NCBI RefSeq assembly: GCF_039503195.1
Contig: NZ_JBCJKP010000001.1
Coordinates: 4,278,001 to 4,342,000 of the forward strand
Direction of reading: 5' to 3'
Source: Streptomyces mirabilis
Lineage (GTDB): Bacteria > Actinomycetota > Actinomycetes > Streptomycetales > Streptomycetaceae
Length of the DNA stretch: 64,000 bases
Positions 25,395 to 33,764 of this stretch are shown piece after piece (the first letter of the stretch is position 1; every line of letters begins with the position of its first letter). Both the position numbers and the translations under genes were made by a program. Below the pieces are notes generated by a model. That model made no database searches. It was not told where the DNA came from and saw only the letters and a list, made by a program, of their open reading frames with translations.

Positions 25395-26699
25395 CTAGAC
25401 CCGGTGGCTCCCCCGCGAGGCGCCCGTCTTCCTCTTCGCGCCGTTGGGCCACAGTCTCGGGCTGCGCTTGGCGGCGATGTCCTCGATCCAGCCGAAGGCC
25501 AGGATCGTCAGGCCGATGAGGGGCCAGACCAGGAGAAACATCCACACCATGTACGAGGAGTCGAGCGCGGCCACCGCGCTGTCGCTCTGCATGAACGGGA
25601 GGTTGTAGGCCTGGTCGATGATCGGGACCGTGGCCATGATCAGCATGTTGTGCCAGAGGTAGATCGTGACGGCCCGGTTGTTGGACAGGGTGATCAGCTT
25701 GTCCCAGCGGGCCAGCCGGCCGGGGAGTTCCTGCCAGGACGGGGAGTACTGGAGCAGGATGACGACGAAGCCGAAGGACCAGGCCGCCTGGGCGAGGGGG
25801 ATGTCGTTCAGGTCCCAGCCGTCGGGACCCAGGTGTCCCGAGGCCCACCACAGGCCGAAGGCCATGAGCAGGGCCGAGCAGGAGATCGCCAGATAGCGGG
25901 GGACGCGTCGCAGGACGCCCTCGTGGTGGGCGAAGCCCAGGACCCAGCAGCCGCCGTAGACCGTGAAGTCGGAGATCGCGTTGCCCGTCTCGCCGGGGAT
26001 GGTGACCAGGCCGGTGCCGAGGACCGCCGTCAGGGCGAGGGGGGCCAGCAGCGTCGCCCAGGGCACCCTGCGGAAGGCCCACAGCAGCAGGGGCGAGGCG
26101 ATCACGAACCACAGATAGGCGCGCAGGTACCAGAGCGGGCCGGCCGCCTGGACCGCCCAGGTGTCCTCCAGCAGGCCGGACTTGGAGCCGACGTGCCAGG
26201 GGAAGGGCGGGGCGCCGATCGGAATGACGTAGTCGATCAGCTTGACGAGGCCCCAGGTGCCGCCGTTGTCGGGGTCCTTCATCACGTTCCAGCCACCCGC
26301 GAACATCAGCGCGAGGGCCACCGCGCTGAACGCCCACAGGGGCGGCAGGAGACGGCGGACGCGGCCGCGGATCACACCGAGGGCCGGGCGGCTGAGCGAG
26401 CGGGCCATCAGCGAGCCCGCGAGCGCGAACATCACGCCCATGGAGGGGAAGACGACCGTCAGCCATGCCCAGCCGAAGAGGTGGTAGACGACCACACGGA
26501 CCAGCGCGATCGAGCGCAGCAGGTCCAGGTAGCGGTCACGGCCGGGCTTCTTGGGCGCGGGAGCGGACCGCGCGGCTGATCCCGGGGTGGGTGTCGGCGC
26601 GGGTGCGGGGGCGGAGGTCGGCGATGGTGCCGGTTCGGGGTGGATCCGGGCCGATCCCAGCGGCGGTGTCGCACCCGTCGTGTACTCGTGCGTGGTCAC
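25395..26699 (-). CDS. Acyltransferase-3 family membrane protein, third gene of the mat operon
   Basis: 434 residues. A Pro/Ala-rich N-terminus (~1-50) precedes an acyltransferase-3 domain with about ten helices. The family entry motif is visible as RDRYLDLLRSIALVRVVVYH, with the catalytic-type His in VVYHLFGW. It probably transfers an acyl group to a cell-surface glycan. The GTG start at 26699 overlaps matB as GTGA, so it is co-translated with the glucosamine-polymer synthase and may modify that polymer (O-acetylation or similar); this is inference. The S. coelicolor counterpart is SCO2961 by synteny. Confidence 0.88.
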   Translation of the reverse strand: MTTHEYTTGATPPLGSARIHPEPAPSPTSAPAPAPTPTPGSAARSAPAPKKPGRDRYLDLLRSIALVRVVVYHLFGWAWLTVVFPSMGVMFALAGSLMARSLSRPALGVIRGRVRRLLPPLWAFSAVALALMFAGGWNVMKDPDNGGTWGLVKLIDYVIPIGAPPFPWHVGSKSGLLEDTWAVQAAGPLWYLRAYLWFVIASPLLLWAFRRVPWATLLAPLALTAVLGTGLVTIPGETGNAISDFTVYGGCWVLGFAHHEGVLRRVPRYLAISCSALLMAFGLWWASGHLGPDGWDLNDIPLAQAAWSFGFVVILLQYSPSWQELPGRLARWDKLITLSNNRAVTIYLWHNMLIMATVPIIDQAYNLPFMQSDSAVAALDSSYMVWMFLLVWPLIGLTILAFGWIEDIAAKRSPRLWPNGAKRKTGASRGSHRV

Positions 26700-28906
26700 G
26701 CGACCGGCCTCCGATCGTTCCCGCTCTGTGCCGTCCGCTGCCGCGGGATCGATCCCGGTGCCTCCACGACGCCCGTGCGCCGCAGCTTCTGCCAGCGCAG
26801 CCGGCCGCCGGTGAGCGCGGTGATCCAGGACTGGAGGAGGACCATGTACATCAACTGCCTGTAGAGGATCTGCTGGAGCGGGAGCGAGATGAGATACCGC
26901 ATGCGCTCACGGTCCAGCCGGAACGCGTACGCCGCGCAGGCCGTCTGGATGGCGAGGACGCCCAGCCACGCGAGGACCGTCTTCTGCGTCGGGCCGAAGA
27001 CGAGCCCGTACAGCAGGAAGACGTCGATCAGCGGGGCCAGCAGCGGGGCCAGGACCATGAACAGCGAGACCAGCGGCAGGCCCACCCGGCCGAAGCGGCC
27101 CGACGGGCCCCGTTCGACGAGCGCTCTGCGGTGCTTCCAGATCGCCTGCATCGTGCCGTACGACCAGCGGTAGCGCTGGGACCAGAGCTGCTGGACGGAC
27201 TCCGGCGCCTCCGTCCACGCGCGTGCCTTCTCCGCGTAGACGACCCGCCAGCCGTCGCGGTGCAGGGCCATCGTGATGTCGGTGTCCTCGGCGAGCGTGT
27301 CGTCGCTCATGCCGCCGACCCGCTCCAGCGCGGAGCGGCGGAAGGCGCCGACCGCGCCGGGGATGGTCGGCATGCAGCCGAGGATGTCGTACATCCGGCG
27401 GTCGAGGTTGAAGCCCATCACGTACTCGATGTGCTGCCAGGCCCCGATGAGGGAGTCGCGGTTGCCGACCTTGGCGTTGCCCGCGACCGCGCCGACGCTC
27501 GGGTCGGCGAACGGCTGGACGAGTTCACGGACGGTGGCCGGTTCGAAGACCGTGTCGCCGTCCATCATCACGACGATGTCGTGACGGGCGTTGGCCAGGC
27601 CCCGGTTGAGGGCCGCGGGCTTGCCGGCGTTGTGCTGGCGCACGACGCGGACGTTCGGCAGCAGCAGGTCCTCGACGATCCGCGCCGTGCCGTCGCTCGA
27701 ACCGTCGTCGACGACGAGCACTTCGACGGGGTGTTCGCTCGCCATCAGGGAACGGACCGTGTTCTCTATGCACTTGGCCTCGTTGTACGCCGGCACGAGC
27801 ACCGACACCGGTTCGGTGACCGGCGCCGGACCCCAGCGGAAGTCCTTGCGCCGCACCCGGCGGGCATGCAGGGCGGAGAGCAGGAGCATCATGCCGAAGC
27901 GGGTGAAGACGAGCACGCCGATGATCGCGATGCCGACGACCAGGACGTCGGTGACGTCGTCGGAGGCCCGCACCAGGTAGATCCAGGCCTTGCCCTTCCA
28001 CCGTTCGAGGCCGGTGACCTGGGTGTGCGCGCTGGGCGCGTCGAGGGCCTCGGTGAGGTTCTGGAACCGGTACCCGCGCTCCTGAAGCTCCGGCACGAAC
28101 TTGTCCAACGCCTGCACGGTCTGGTGGCGGTCGCCGCCGGAGTCGTGCATCAGGACGATCGCGCCCTTGCCGCCCTTGGGCGTGGCGTTGCGGATGATCC
28201 GGTCGACGCCCGGCTTCTGCCAGTCCTCACTGTCGGTGTTGTTGACGACGGTGATGTAACCGCGCGTACCGATGTACTCCGTCACCGGCCAGGACTTGTT
28301 GTCCATGGCGTCCGCGAAGGACGAGTACGGGGGCCGGAAGAGCGAGGTGCGGATGCCCGCCGCGCCGGTCAGAGCCAGCTGGTTCTGGGAGAGCTCCCAG
28401 TCGATGCGCTTCGTGGACTGGAAGGAGAGGTCGGGGTGGTTGAAGGTGTGCAGGCCTACCTCGTGGCCCTCCTCGACCATGCGCTTCACCAGTTCCGGAT
28501 AGCGCGAGGTCATGGTGCCGGTGACGAAGAAGACGGCGTGGGCGTGGTGCTTCTTCAGCACGTCGAGGACCTTGGGTGTCCACGTGGGGTCCGGGCCGTC
28601 GTCGAAGGTGAGGACGAGCCGGTGGTCGGGGACGGTCAGGCTGTTCGTGCGGCCACCGCGGGTGTCGATGACCGGGCCGCCGTCGAGGATCTTGTCCGGC
28701 ACCTTGTCGGTGGCGGCCTCGGGCTGGATGCGGTGGTCGGCGAGGATCTCGCTGTGCACATAGCCGCGCAGCATCAGCATCGCCAGCATCGCGACGAGGA
28801 GCAGCGAGGGCAGCAGCCAGCGCATGGGCAGCCGTCGGCGCCGGACATCGGGTGCCGGACGCCGCGCACGGGGAGCGGTCCCGTGCGCGTGGGTGCGGGA
28901 TGCCAT
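26696..28906 (-). CDS. matB: Bifunctional polysaccharide deacetylase / family 2 glycosyltransferase
   Basis: 736 residues. An N-terminal membrane helix (30-48) leads to an outside NodB deacetylase domain (~95-290) with D102-D103 in TFDDGPDP and metal His in GLHTFNHPDL (H153, H157). A second helix is followed by a cytoplasmic GT2 domain: VPAYNEAKCIENT, VVDDGSSDGT, MMDGDT, the acid AEDTD, and a QRYRW product motif, with C-terminal helices for export. It is a synthase and deacetylase on one chain. MatB makes PNAG-like poly-beta-1,6-GlcNAc in Streptomyces and drives pellet formation. It overlaps matA by one base. Confidence 0.94.
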   Translation of the reverse strand: MASRTHAHGTAPRARRPAPDVRRRRLPMRWLLPSLLLVAMLAMLMLRGYVHSEILADHRIQPEAATDKVPDKILDGGPVIDTRGGRTNSLTVPDHRLVLTFDDGPDPTWTPKVLDVLKKHHAHAVFFVTGTMTSRYPELVKRMVEEGHEVGLHTFNHPDLSFQSTKRIDWELSQNQLALTGAAGIRTSLFRPPYSSFADAMDNKSWPVTEYIGTRGYITVVNNTDSEDWQKPGVDRIIRNATPKGGKGAIVLMHDSGGDRHQTVQALDKFVPELQERGYRFQNLTEALDAPSAHTQVTGLERWKGKAWIYLVRASDDVTDVLVVGIAIIGVLVFTRFGMMLLLSALHARRVRRKDFRWGPAPVTEPVSVLVPAYNEAKCIENTVRSLMASEHPVEVLVVDDGSSDGTARIVEDLLLPNVRVVRQHNAGKPAALNRGLANARHDIVVMMDGDTVFEPATVRELVQPFADPSVGAVAGNAKVGNRDSLIGAWQHIEYVMGFNLDRRMYDILGCMPTIPGAVGAFRRSALERVGGMSDDTLAEDTDITMALHRDGWRVVYAEKARAWTEAPESVQQLWSQRYRWSYGTMQAIWKHRRALVERGPSGRFGRVGLPLVSLFMVLAPLLAPLIDVFLLYGLVFGPTQKTVLAWLGVLAIQTACAAYAFRLDRERMRYLISLPLQQILYRQLMYMVLLQSWITALTGGRLRWQKLRRTGVVEAPGSIPRQRTAQSGNDRRPVA

Positions 28907-31011
28907 CAGAGGATGTTCTCCAGGTTCTGCGGGGTCGCCGGGCTCACCGGGTTCTCCGGGGACGAGGAGCTGGTGAGGCCGGGCTCGGAGGCGATGGGGC
29001 CCGGTTCTACGGGGCTGTCGGCGACCGTGCCGACGCCGCCGGCACCGACCGTGCTCTCCGAGGGGCTCGGCGAGGCGGCGCCGTCCTCGGAGGGGCTGGG
29101 GTCGGGCGGGCCGGACACCGGGAGGGAGGGCGGGGTGACGGGGTCCTTGGTGGTGCTGGTGCTCGGTTTCGGCCTGGTGGTGGCGGACGTCGAGGGCTTC
29201 GGGTCCGCGGACGTGCCCGGGTCGGTGGCGCTCGCGGAGGCGCCCGGTGTCGGGCTGACGCCCGGTGCGGGGGCCGTACCGTCGCTCGCCGAGGCGCTCG
29301 CGCCGGGCGCGGCGCTGCTCGCGCCGGACGGCGACACCGAGTCGGTGGGCAGCGGCGAGGTGTCGACCTTCCCGGCCGGCGTGTCGTCCTGCTGGCCCGG
29401 TACCGGCAGCCAGGGCGCGCTGGAGTTGCCGGACAGGAGTGTGGCGACGATGACGACGGCGTACACCGCGCAGGCGATGCCGACGAGGATGCCGAGCCGG
29501 CGGAACCTGCGGCTGCGGCGGCCGGACTCGTCGACGAACACCGGGCCGTCCTGGACGCCCGGGGCGTCCTTGGCCTGCTGAACCAGCCAGTCGTCCGTCT
29601 TCCGCCGTCCGACTCCGTCGAGTTGAACCGTCACCTCGTGCGGATCGTGGGTGTGTCCCGGCTCACCGGACTGCTCCCAGGACACGGCAGCGGACCCGCC
29701 GGGCGTGTCGGCCCCACGGCCCACGGTCGTGCGACCGTCCCCATGGACCCTCCCGAGCGTGTCCGCCCCGCGCTCCACAACCGGCCAGCCTCCCCGCTCG
29801 GGTCGGCTGGGCGTGTCGGGTCGACCGAGGGTGTCGGATCCGCTGGGCGTGTCGAACCGGCCGAAGGCGTCGGGTCGACCGAGGGCGTCGGATCGCCCGA
29901 GGGTGTCCGGCCGACCGAAGGCGTCGGATCGCCCGAGGGTGTCCGGTCGACCAAAAGTGTCGGGGCGCCTGCGCGCGTCCGGCCAGCCACCCGTGGCCGG
30001 CCGATCGTCCTTGCCGACGCGTCGCTCGGCTCCGGCCCGGTCGCGCGGTCCGGCGGGCTGGTCGGACGCCTCGGCACGCCGATCCGCCCCGGCGCGGTCG
30101 CGCGGCCCGGCGGGCTGATCGGGAACCCCGGCGAGGTCGTCCGGTCCAGCGGCCCCGTCGGGCACCCCGGTGGCGTCGTCCGATCCGACCGCCATGTCGG
30201 CGACCACGGCACGACGGTTCGACCCAGCACGGCGAACCGCCCCGGCCCGCCCGGCCGACCCGGCCCCCAGGGCAGCCTCTTCTCCCCGGTCCACTCCGGT
30301 ACGGTCACGCGGCCCGGCGGGCTGATCGGGAACCCCAGCGAGGTCGTCCGGTCCAGCGGCCCCGTCGGGCACCCCGGTAGCGCCGTCCGGTCGGCCCGCC
30401 CGGTCGACGACCCCGGCACGGCCGACCACCCCGGCCCGCAGGTCCGCCTCGTCTCCATGGTTCGCCTCGTCGTGGCGCTCCGCGCCGGGGCGGTCGGCGC
30501 CCCCGTCGTCGTCCGCGCTCACCCGACGGTCCCCATCGAACCGTCGCTCAACCCCAGCCCGACCACCGACACCGGACGCACGGCCCGCACCGGACGGCCC
30601 TTCAGAGCCGGACGATCGGCCCGCACCGGGCAACCCCTCGGAACCGGACGAACGGCCCGCACCCGGCACCCGGCCCGCGCCGAACGCACCCTCGGCGCCC
30701 GCTCCACGTTCCGCGCCCGTTCTCGTATCGGCGCCCGGTCGGCCTTCGCCGCCAGCCCCAGGCTCTCTTTCGACACCGCGTTCGACATCGGTGTCGGATT
30801 CCGCTTCCGCGGCGAGCCCCACGGCGGCGGCCCCCGCGATCTGGGGCCACGTCGACGTCGCACGAGCGGCCTCGGGCCATACCACCGACACTCCGGATCC
30901 CGTCGGCACGGTCGGCGCAGCCGACTCCCCGGTTCCACGCCCGTCCACCTGATCGACATCTCGGTGATCAGGTTGGGCGTCTTTTCGCCACTTCTCCACG
31001 TGCACGCACAT
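28906..31011 (-). CDS. matA: MatA-like membrane protein with degenerate repeat region
   Basis: 701 residues. A long, Asp/Arg/Gly/Pro-rich N-terminal part (residues ~30-450) is made of degenerate repeats. These include pentamers of type GRPDT/GRSDA (29800-29970) and a longer unit PDGAAGPDDLAGVPDQPAG present twice, 69 codons apart. One membrane helix (~503-525, LGILVGIACAVYAVVIVATLL) is followed by a Pro/Ser/Thr-rich tail outside. The family is poorly understood; MatA is needed with MatB for hyphal aggregation. Start ATG 31011 directly follows GGGGGG; GTG at 31005 has better spacing and may be the real start. The repeats differ strongly from the rest of the protein and probably vary between strains. 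Confidence 0.85.
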   Translation of the reverse strand: MCVHVEKWRKDAQPDHRDVDQVDGRGTGESAAPTVPTGSGVSVVWPEAARATSTWPQIAGAAAVGLAAEAESDTDVERGVEREPGAGGEGRPGADTRTGAERGAGAEGAFGAGRVPGAGRSSGSEGLPGAGRSSGSEGPSGAGRASGVGGRAGVERRFDGDRRVSADDDGGADRPGAERHDEANHGDEADLRAGVVGRAGVVDRAGRPDGATGVPDGAAGPDDLAGVPDQPAGPRDRTGVDRGEEAALGAGSAGRAGAVRRAGSNRRAVVADMAVGSDDATGVPDGAAGPDDLAGVPDQPAGPRDRAGADRRAEASDQPAGPRDRAGAERRVGKDDRPATGGWPDARRRPDTFGRPDTLGRSDAFGRPDTLGRSDALGRPDAFGRFDTPSGSDTLGRPDTPSRPERGGWPVVERGADTLGRVHGDGRTTVGRGADTPGGSAAVSWEQSGEPGHTHDPHEVTVQLDGVGRRKTDDWLVQQAKDAPGVQDGPVFVDESGRRSRRFRRLGILVGIACAVYAVVIVATLLSGNSSAPWLPVPGQQDDTPAGKVDTSPLPTDSVSPSGASSAAPGASASASDGTAPAPGVSPTPGASASATDPGTSADPKPSTSATTRPKPSTSTTKDPVTPPSLPVSGPPDPSPSEDGAASPSPSESTVGAGGVGTVADSPVEPGPIASEPGLTSSSSPENPVSPATPQNLENIL
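30095..30378. repeat. Near-identical 77-bp direct repeats inside matA
   Basis: Copies at 30095-30171 and 30302-30378 differ at two bases and are 207 bp apart, a multiple of three, so the reading frame is kept. A third, more diverged copy starts near 30036. They encode the PDGAAGPDDLAG unit. Confidence 0.85.
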
Positions 31012-31164
31012 CCCCCCAGGGACAGGTTTCGGGTGCGCGCACGACTCCGGGCATTACGTATATGTCGTTCGGAACGAGCCCCCACCCGTCCCGAGCGCCC
31101 CCCTTTACCACACTGCACCCGGACCATGAATGTAGCGCATGCGGAAGACCCGTGTGCTTATGTG

Positions 31165-32205
31165 TCAATCCTGCCCCGCCATCACCAGCTCATCGCTGGC
31201 CGGAATCCAACCGTCCGCAGGGCGCCGAAGCCACCCCTCCTCGGCAGCCAGCTCGCCGGCGGCTCGTCGAAGGGCATCGATCCCGGGGTGCACCAGCCCC
31301 TTTCGCCACACCAAAGACACGGGTGACAACGGAACGGGTCCAACAAGAGGTTTCCGCACGGTTTGAGGCATGGCCGGAAAATCCACCACAGCGAGGACAG
31401 GGTTCCGCTTCTTGGCCATGACCCGCCGGAACTCATCGGCTCCGACGGCCAACGGCGCGGGTGGCGCCAGCGCGATACCGCGCCCCTCGAAAAGGTGAAG
31501 CGCCAAGTCGGTCCACTCCCGCGTCCGCGGGTTCCCCGCCCCGGCGTACACCGTCTCGCCCGCGAGCGCGTCGAGCGGCACCGCGTCCAGGCCGGCGAGG
31601 TGATGGTCCTCGGGCAGCACGACGGCCATCGGCTCGTACCGTACGGGCTGCTGTTCGAGCCGCGCCCGGACCGCCGGATCGAGGCCCGCGAACCGTCCGA
31701 ACGACGCGTCCAGGCGCCCCGCGAGGATCTCCCCCGCCGCGCCGGTGAGCCCGCTCTCGAAGCGGGCCATCAGCTCGCAGTCGGGCGCGAGCGCACGGGC
31801 CCGGTCCAGGACGCGGCCGGAGACGAGACCCGGGGAGTTGACGTCGACGAGCAGCGGCCGCTCCGGGCCGTCCCCCGCGAACGCGGACAGCAGCGCGTCC
31901 TGCGCCTCCAGCACCCGCCGCGCGTACGGCACCAGCCGCTCACCGTCGGCGGTCGGCGTCACCTGCCGGGTCGTACGCACGAACAGCTCCGCCCCGAGTT
32001 CGCGCTCCAGTCGCCGGATGTCACGACTGAGGGCCTGTTGGGCGACGTACAGCCGGGTGGCGGCCCGCGTGAAGTGCAACTCCTCGACGACGACGAGGAA
32101 CCCGCGCAGGAGCCGCGGGTCGAGATGGCGGTGAGCGAGGCCGGGAGAGAGGCCGGCAGAACGGTCGGGGGAGCGGTCGGGGGAGCCGTCGACAGGGGCA
32201 GGCAT
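31165..32205 (-). CDS. LysR-family transcriptional regulator
   Basis: 346 residues. The N-terminal winged helix is DPRLLRGFLVVVEELHFTRAATRLYVAQQALSRDIRRLE (quoted in part: ELHFTRAATRLYVAQQ), about residues 29-88. A two-lobed effector-binding domain follows. It is divergent from an MFS transporter over an 84-base gap that holds a LysR-type palindrome (32220-32231), so it probably controls that transporter and itself. I chose ATG 32205; GTG 32208 is also open. The effector is unknown. Confidence 0.9.
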   Translation of the reverse strand: MPAPVDGSPDRSPDRSAGLSPGLAHRHLDPRLLRGFLVVVEELHFTRAATRLYVAQQALSRDIRRLERELGAELFVRTTRQVTPTADGERLVPYARRVLEAQDALLSAFAGDGPERPLLVDVNSPGLVSGRVLDRARALAPDCELMARFESGLTGAAGEILAGRLDASFGRFAGLDPAVRARLEQQPVRYEPMAVVLPEDHHLAGLDAVPLDALAGETVYAGAGNPRTREWTDLALHLFEGRGIALAPPAPLAVGADEFRRVMAKKRNPVLAVVDFPAMPQTVRKPLVGPVPLSPVSLVWRKGLVHPGIDALRRAAGELAAEEGWLRRPADGWIPASDELVMAGQD

Positions 32206-32219
32206 CACGCGAACTTACA

Positions 32220-32231
32220 ACGCAAGTGCGT
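32220..32231. promoter_or_regulatory. Candidate LysR operator
   Basis: ACGCA-AG-TGCGT is a perfect inverted repeat with a 2-base centre in the short divergent gap. It is 15 bases before the LysR start and 57 before the MFS start. LysR proteins usually bind dyads of this kind between divergent genes. Confidence 0.5.
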
Positions 32232-32288
32232 CAATGGCCACGGACTAAGTGTTGGACCGCCCACCCCCCACCCGGCGACGGTTGGCCC

Positions 32289-33644
32289 ATGCCGCAACAG
32301 CCCTCCGAGCGCGCGTTCCCGCCCCTGCTCACCGCCACCGGCGACAGCCTGGTGATCGCCGACTTCCGCCCCCGTCGCCAGAAGGCCCCACGCCGTCAAA
32401 AGGCCCCGCACTGCCGGACAACCCCGTACCACCGCCTCTTCACCATCCCCGGCGCCCGCGCCTTCACCGTCGGGAACCTGCTCGCCCGGCTCCCCATGGG
32501 GATGTTCAGCGTCAGCGCGGTGATCATGATCGCGGGCTCGCGTGGTTCGTACGCCCTCGCCGGTGCCGTGACGGCGACCGGCCTCGCGGCGACCGCGCTG
32601 GTCGCTCCCTGGACCGCACGGCTCGTCGACCGCCACGGTCAGGCCCGGATCGCGGTGCCGGCCACCGCCTTCGCCCTGCTGGGAAGCGTCGCGCTGCTCC
32701 TGTGCGTGCGCTTCGGGGCGCCGGACTGGACCCTGTTCGCCGCGTACGCCGCCACGGCCACCACCCCCAACACGGGCGGCATGTCACGCGCCCGCTGGGC
32801 CCACCTCCTGCGGGACGACCCGGCCGCCGCGCACACCGCGAACTCCTTCGAACAGGCCGCGGACGAGCTGTGTTTCATGCTGGGCCCGGTGTGCGCGGCC
32901 TTCCTGTGCGGGACGTTCTTCCCGGAGGCGGGCACGCTGGTGGCCGGCGTGCTGATGATGACCGGCGTGCTGATCTTCGCCGCCCAGCGTTCGACGGAGC
33001 CGCCGCCCCAGCCCCGTACGCCCTCCAAGTCCCCCCTCCTGGCCGCCGGAATGCCACCCCTGCTCCTCTGTTTCCTCGCCACCGGTGCCGTCTTCGGTTC
33101 GATGGAGGTCGTCACGATCGCCTTCGCGGACGCACAGGGGCATCGGTCGGCGGCGGGCGCGGTGCTCGCCCTCCAGGCGGCCGGGTCGTGCGTGGCGGGG
33201 CTGCTGTACGGGGCGCGGAAGCCGACCGGTCCGGCCGAGCGGCGCCATCCATGGTGTCTCGCCGCCATGACGGCCCTCATGACCCTCCCCCTGCTCGCGG
33301 CCTCTCTGACCGCCTCGCTCCCGGCCCTCGCGGGCGCGCTGCTGCTCGCCGGGGCCGCGACCGCGCCGACCATGGTCACCGGCATGGCCCTCGTCCAGCG
33401 GCGCACTCCCGAGGGCCGGTTGAACGAGGGCATGACCCTCGCGGTGACGGGCCTGCTCGGCGGGATCGCCTGCGGCTCGGCGACCGGCGGCTGGCTGGTC
33501 GAACACCTCTCGGCGACGGCGGGGTACGGGGTGCCGATCGCGGCGGCGGGAAGCGCGCTCGCGATCTCCCTCACGATCCCACCGGTGTCCGACCCGCCGA
33601 ACCGCCGCCAATCCCTCGGCCCCAATTCCGACGCACCCCATTGA
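32289..33644 (+). CDS. Major facilitator superfamily transporter
   Basis: 451 residues with about 11-12 membrane helices. The start is ATG 32289, chosen over an upstream in-frame start at 32226 that lacks support. Residues 25-50 carry a short Arg/Lys repeat (RRQKAPRRQKAPH) before helix 1 (FTVGNLLARLPMGMFSVSAVI). An MFS motif A-like loop is seen as ARLVDRHGQARI. It resembles drug or sugar efflux carriers. Divergent LysR control suggests inducible export. Substrate unknown. Confidence 0.88.
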   Translation: MPQQPSERAFPPLLTATGDSLVIADFRPRRQKAPRRQKAPHCRTTPYHRLFTIPGARAFTVGNLLARLPMGMFSVSAVIMIAGSRGSYALAGAVTATGLAATALVAPWTARLVDRHGQARIAVPATAFALLGSVALLLCVRFGAPDWTLFAAYAATATTPNTGGMSRARWAHLLRDDPAAAHTANSFEQAADELCFMLGPVCAAFLCGTFFPEAGTLVAGVLMMTGVLIFAAQRSTEPPPQPRTPSKSPLLAAGMPPLLLCFLATGAVFGSMEVVTIAFADAQGHRSAAGAVLALQAAGSCVAGLLYGARKPTGPAERRHPWCLAAMTALMTLPLLAASLTASLPALAGALLLAGAATAPTMVTGMALVQRRTPEGRLNEGMTLAVTGLLGGIACGSATGGWLVEHLSATAGYGVPIAAAGSALAISLTIPPVSDPPNRRQSLGPNSDAPH

Positions 33645-33673
33645 CGCACCCGGGCCCCCCACATACCTTCCCC

Positions 33674-33712
33674 CGTCGAAGCGCTTCGACGTCACGCATC
33701 GAAACGATTCGA
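33674..33712. promoter_or_regulatory. Two LacI-type operators upstream of the sugar operon
   Basis: CGTCGAAGC-GCTTCGACG (33674-33691) is a perfect 18-bp palindrome. TCGAAACGATTCGA (33699-33712) has one mismatch. Their centres are 23 bp apart. Both carry the central CG and GAA/TTC arms of LacI/CcpA-family sites. They lie 53 bases before the binding-protein start, and a LacI gene is in the same operon. Confidence 0.75.
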
Positions 33713-33764
33713 CGAACGCCGCGTGACGGTCCAGAAACCCATCCAACTCCCCTGGAGGCAATGG

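Noticed and set aside
26465..29581. Open frame of 1038 codons on the plus strand over matB and matA
   Set aside because: It lies opposite two recognised genes and has shadow-type composition (Arg, Gly, Val rich) with no domain. High G+C DNA makes such antisense frames common.
29800..29970. CRISPR-like regular repeats
   Set aside because: The units are 15 bp, degenerate, in frame, and have no spacers. They encode protein repeats in matA.
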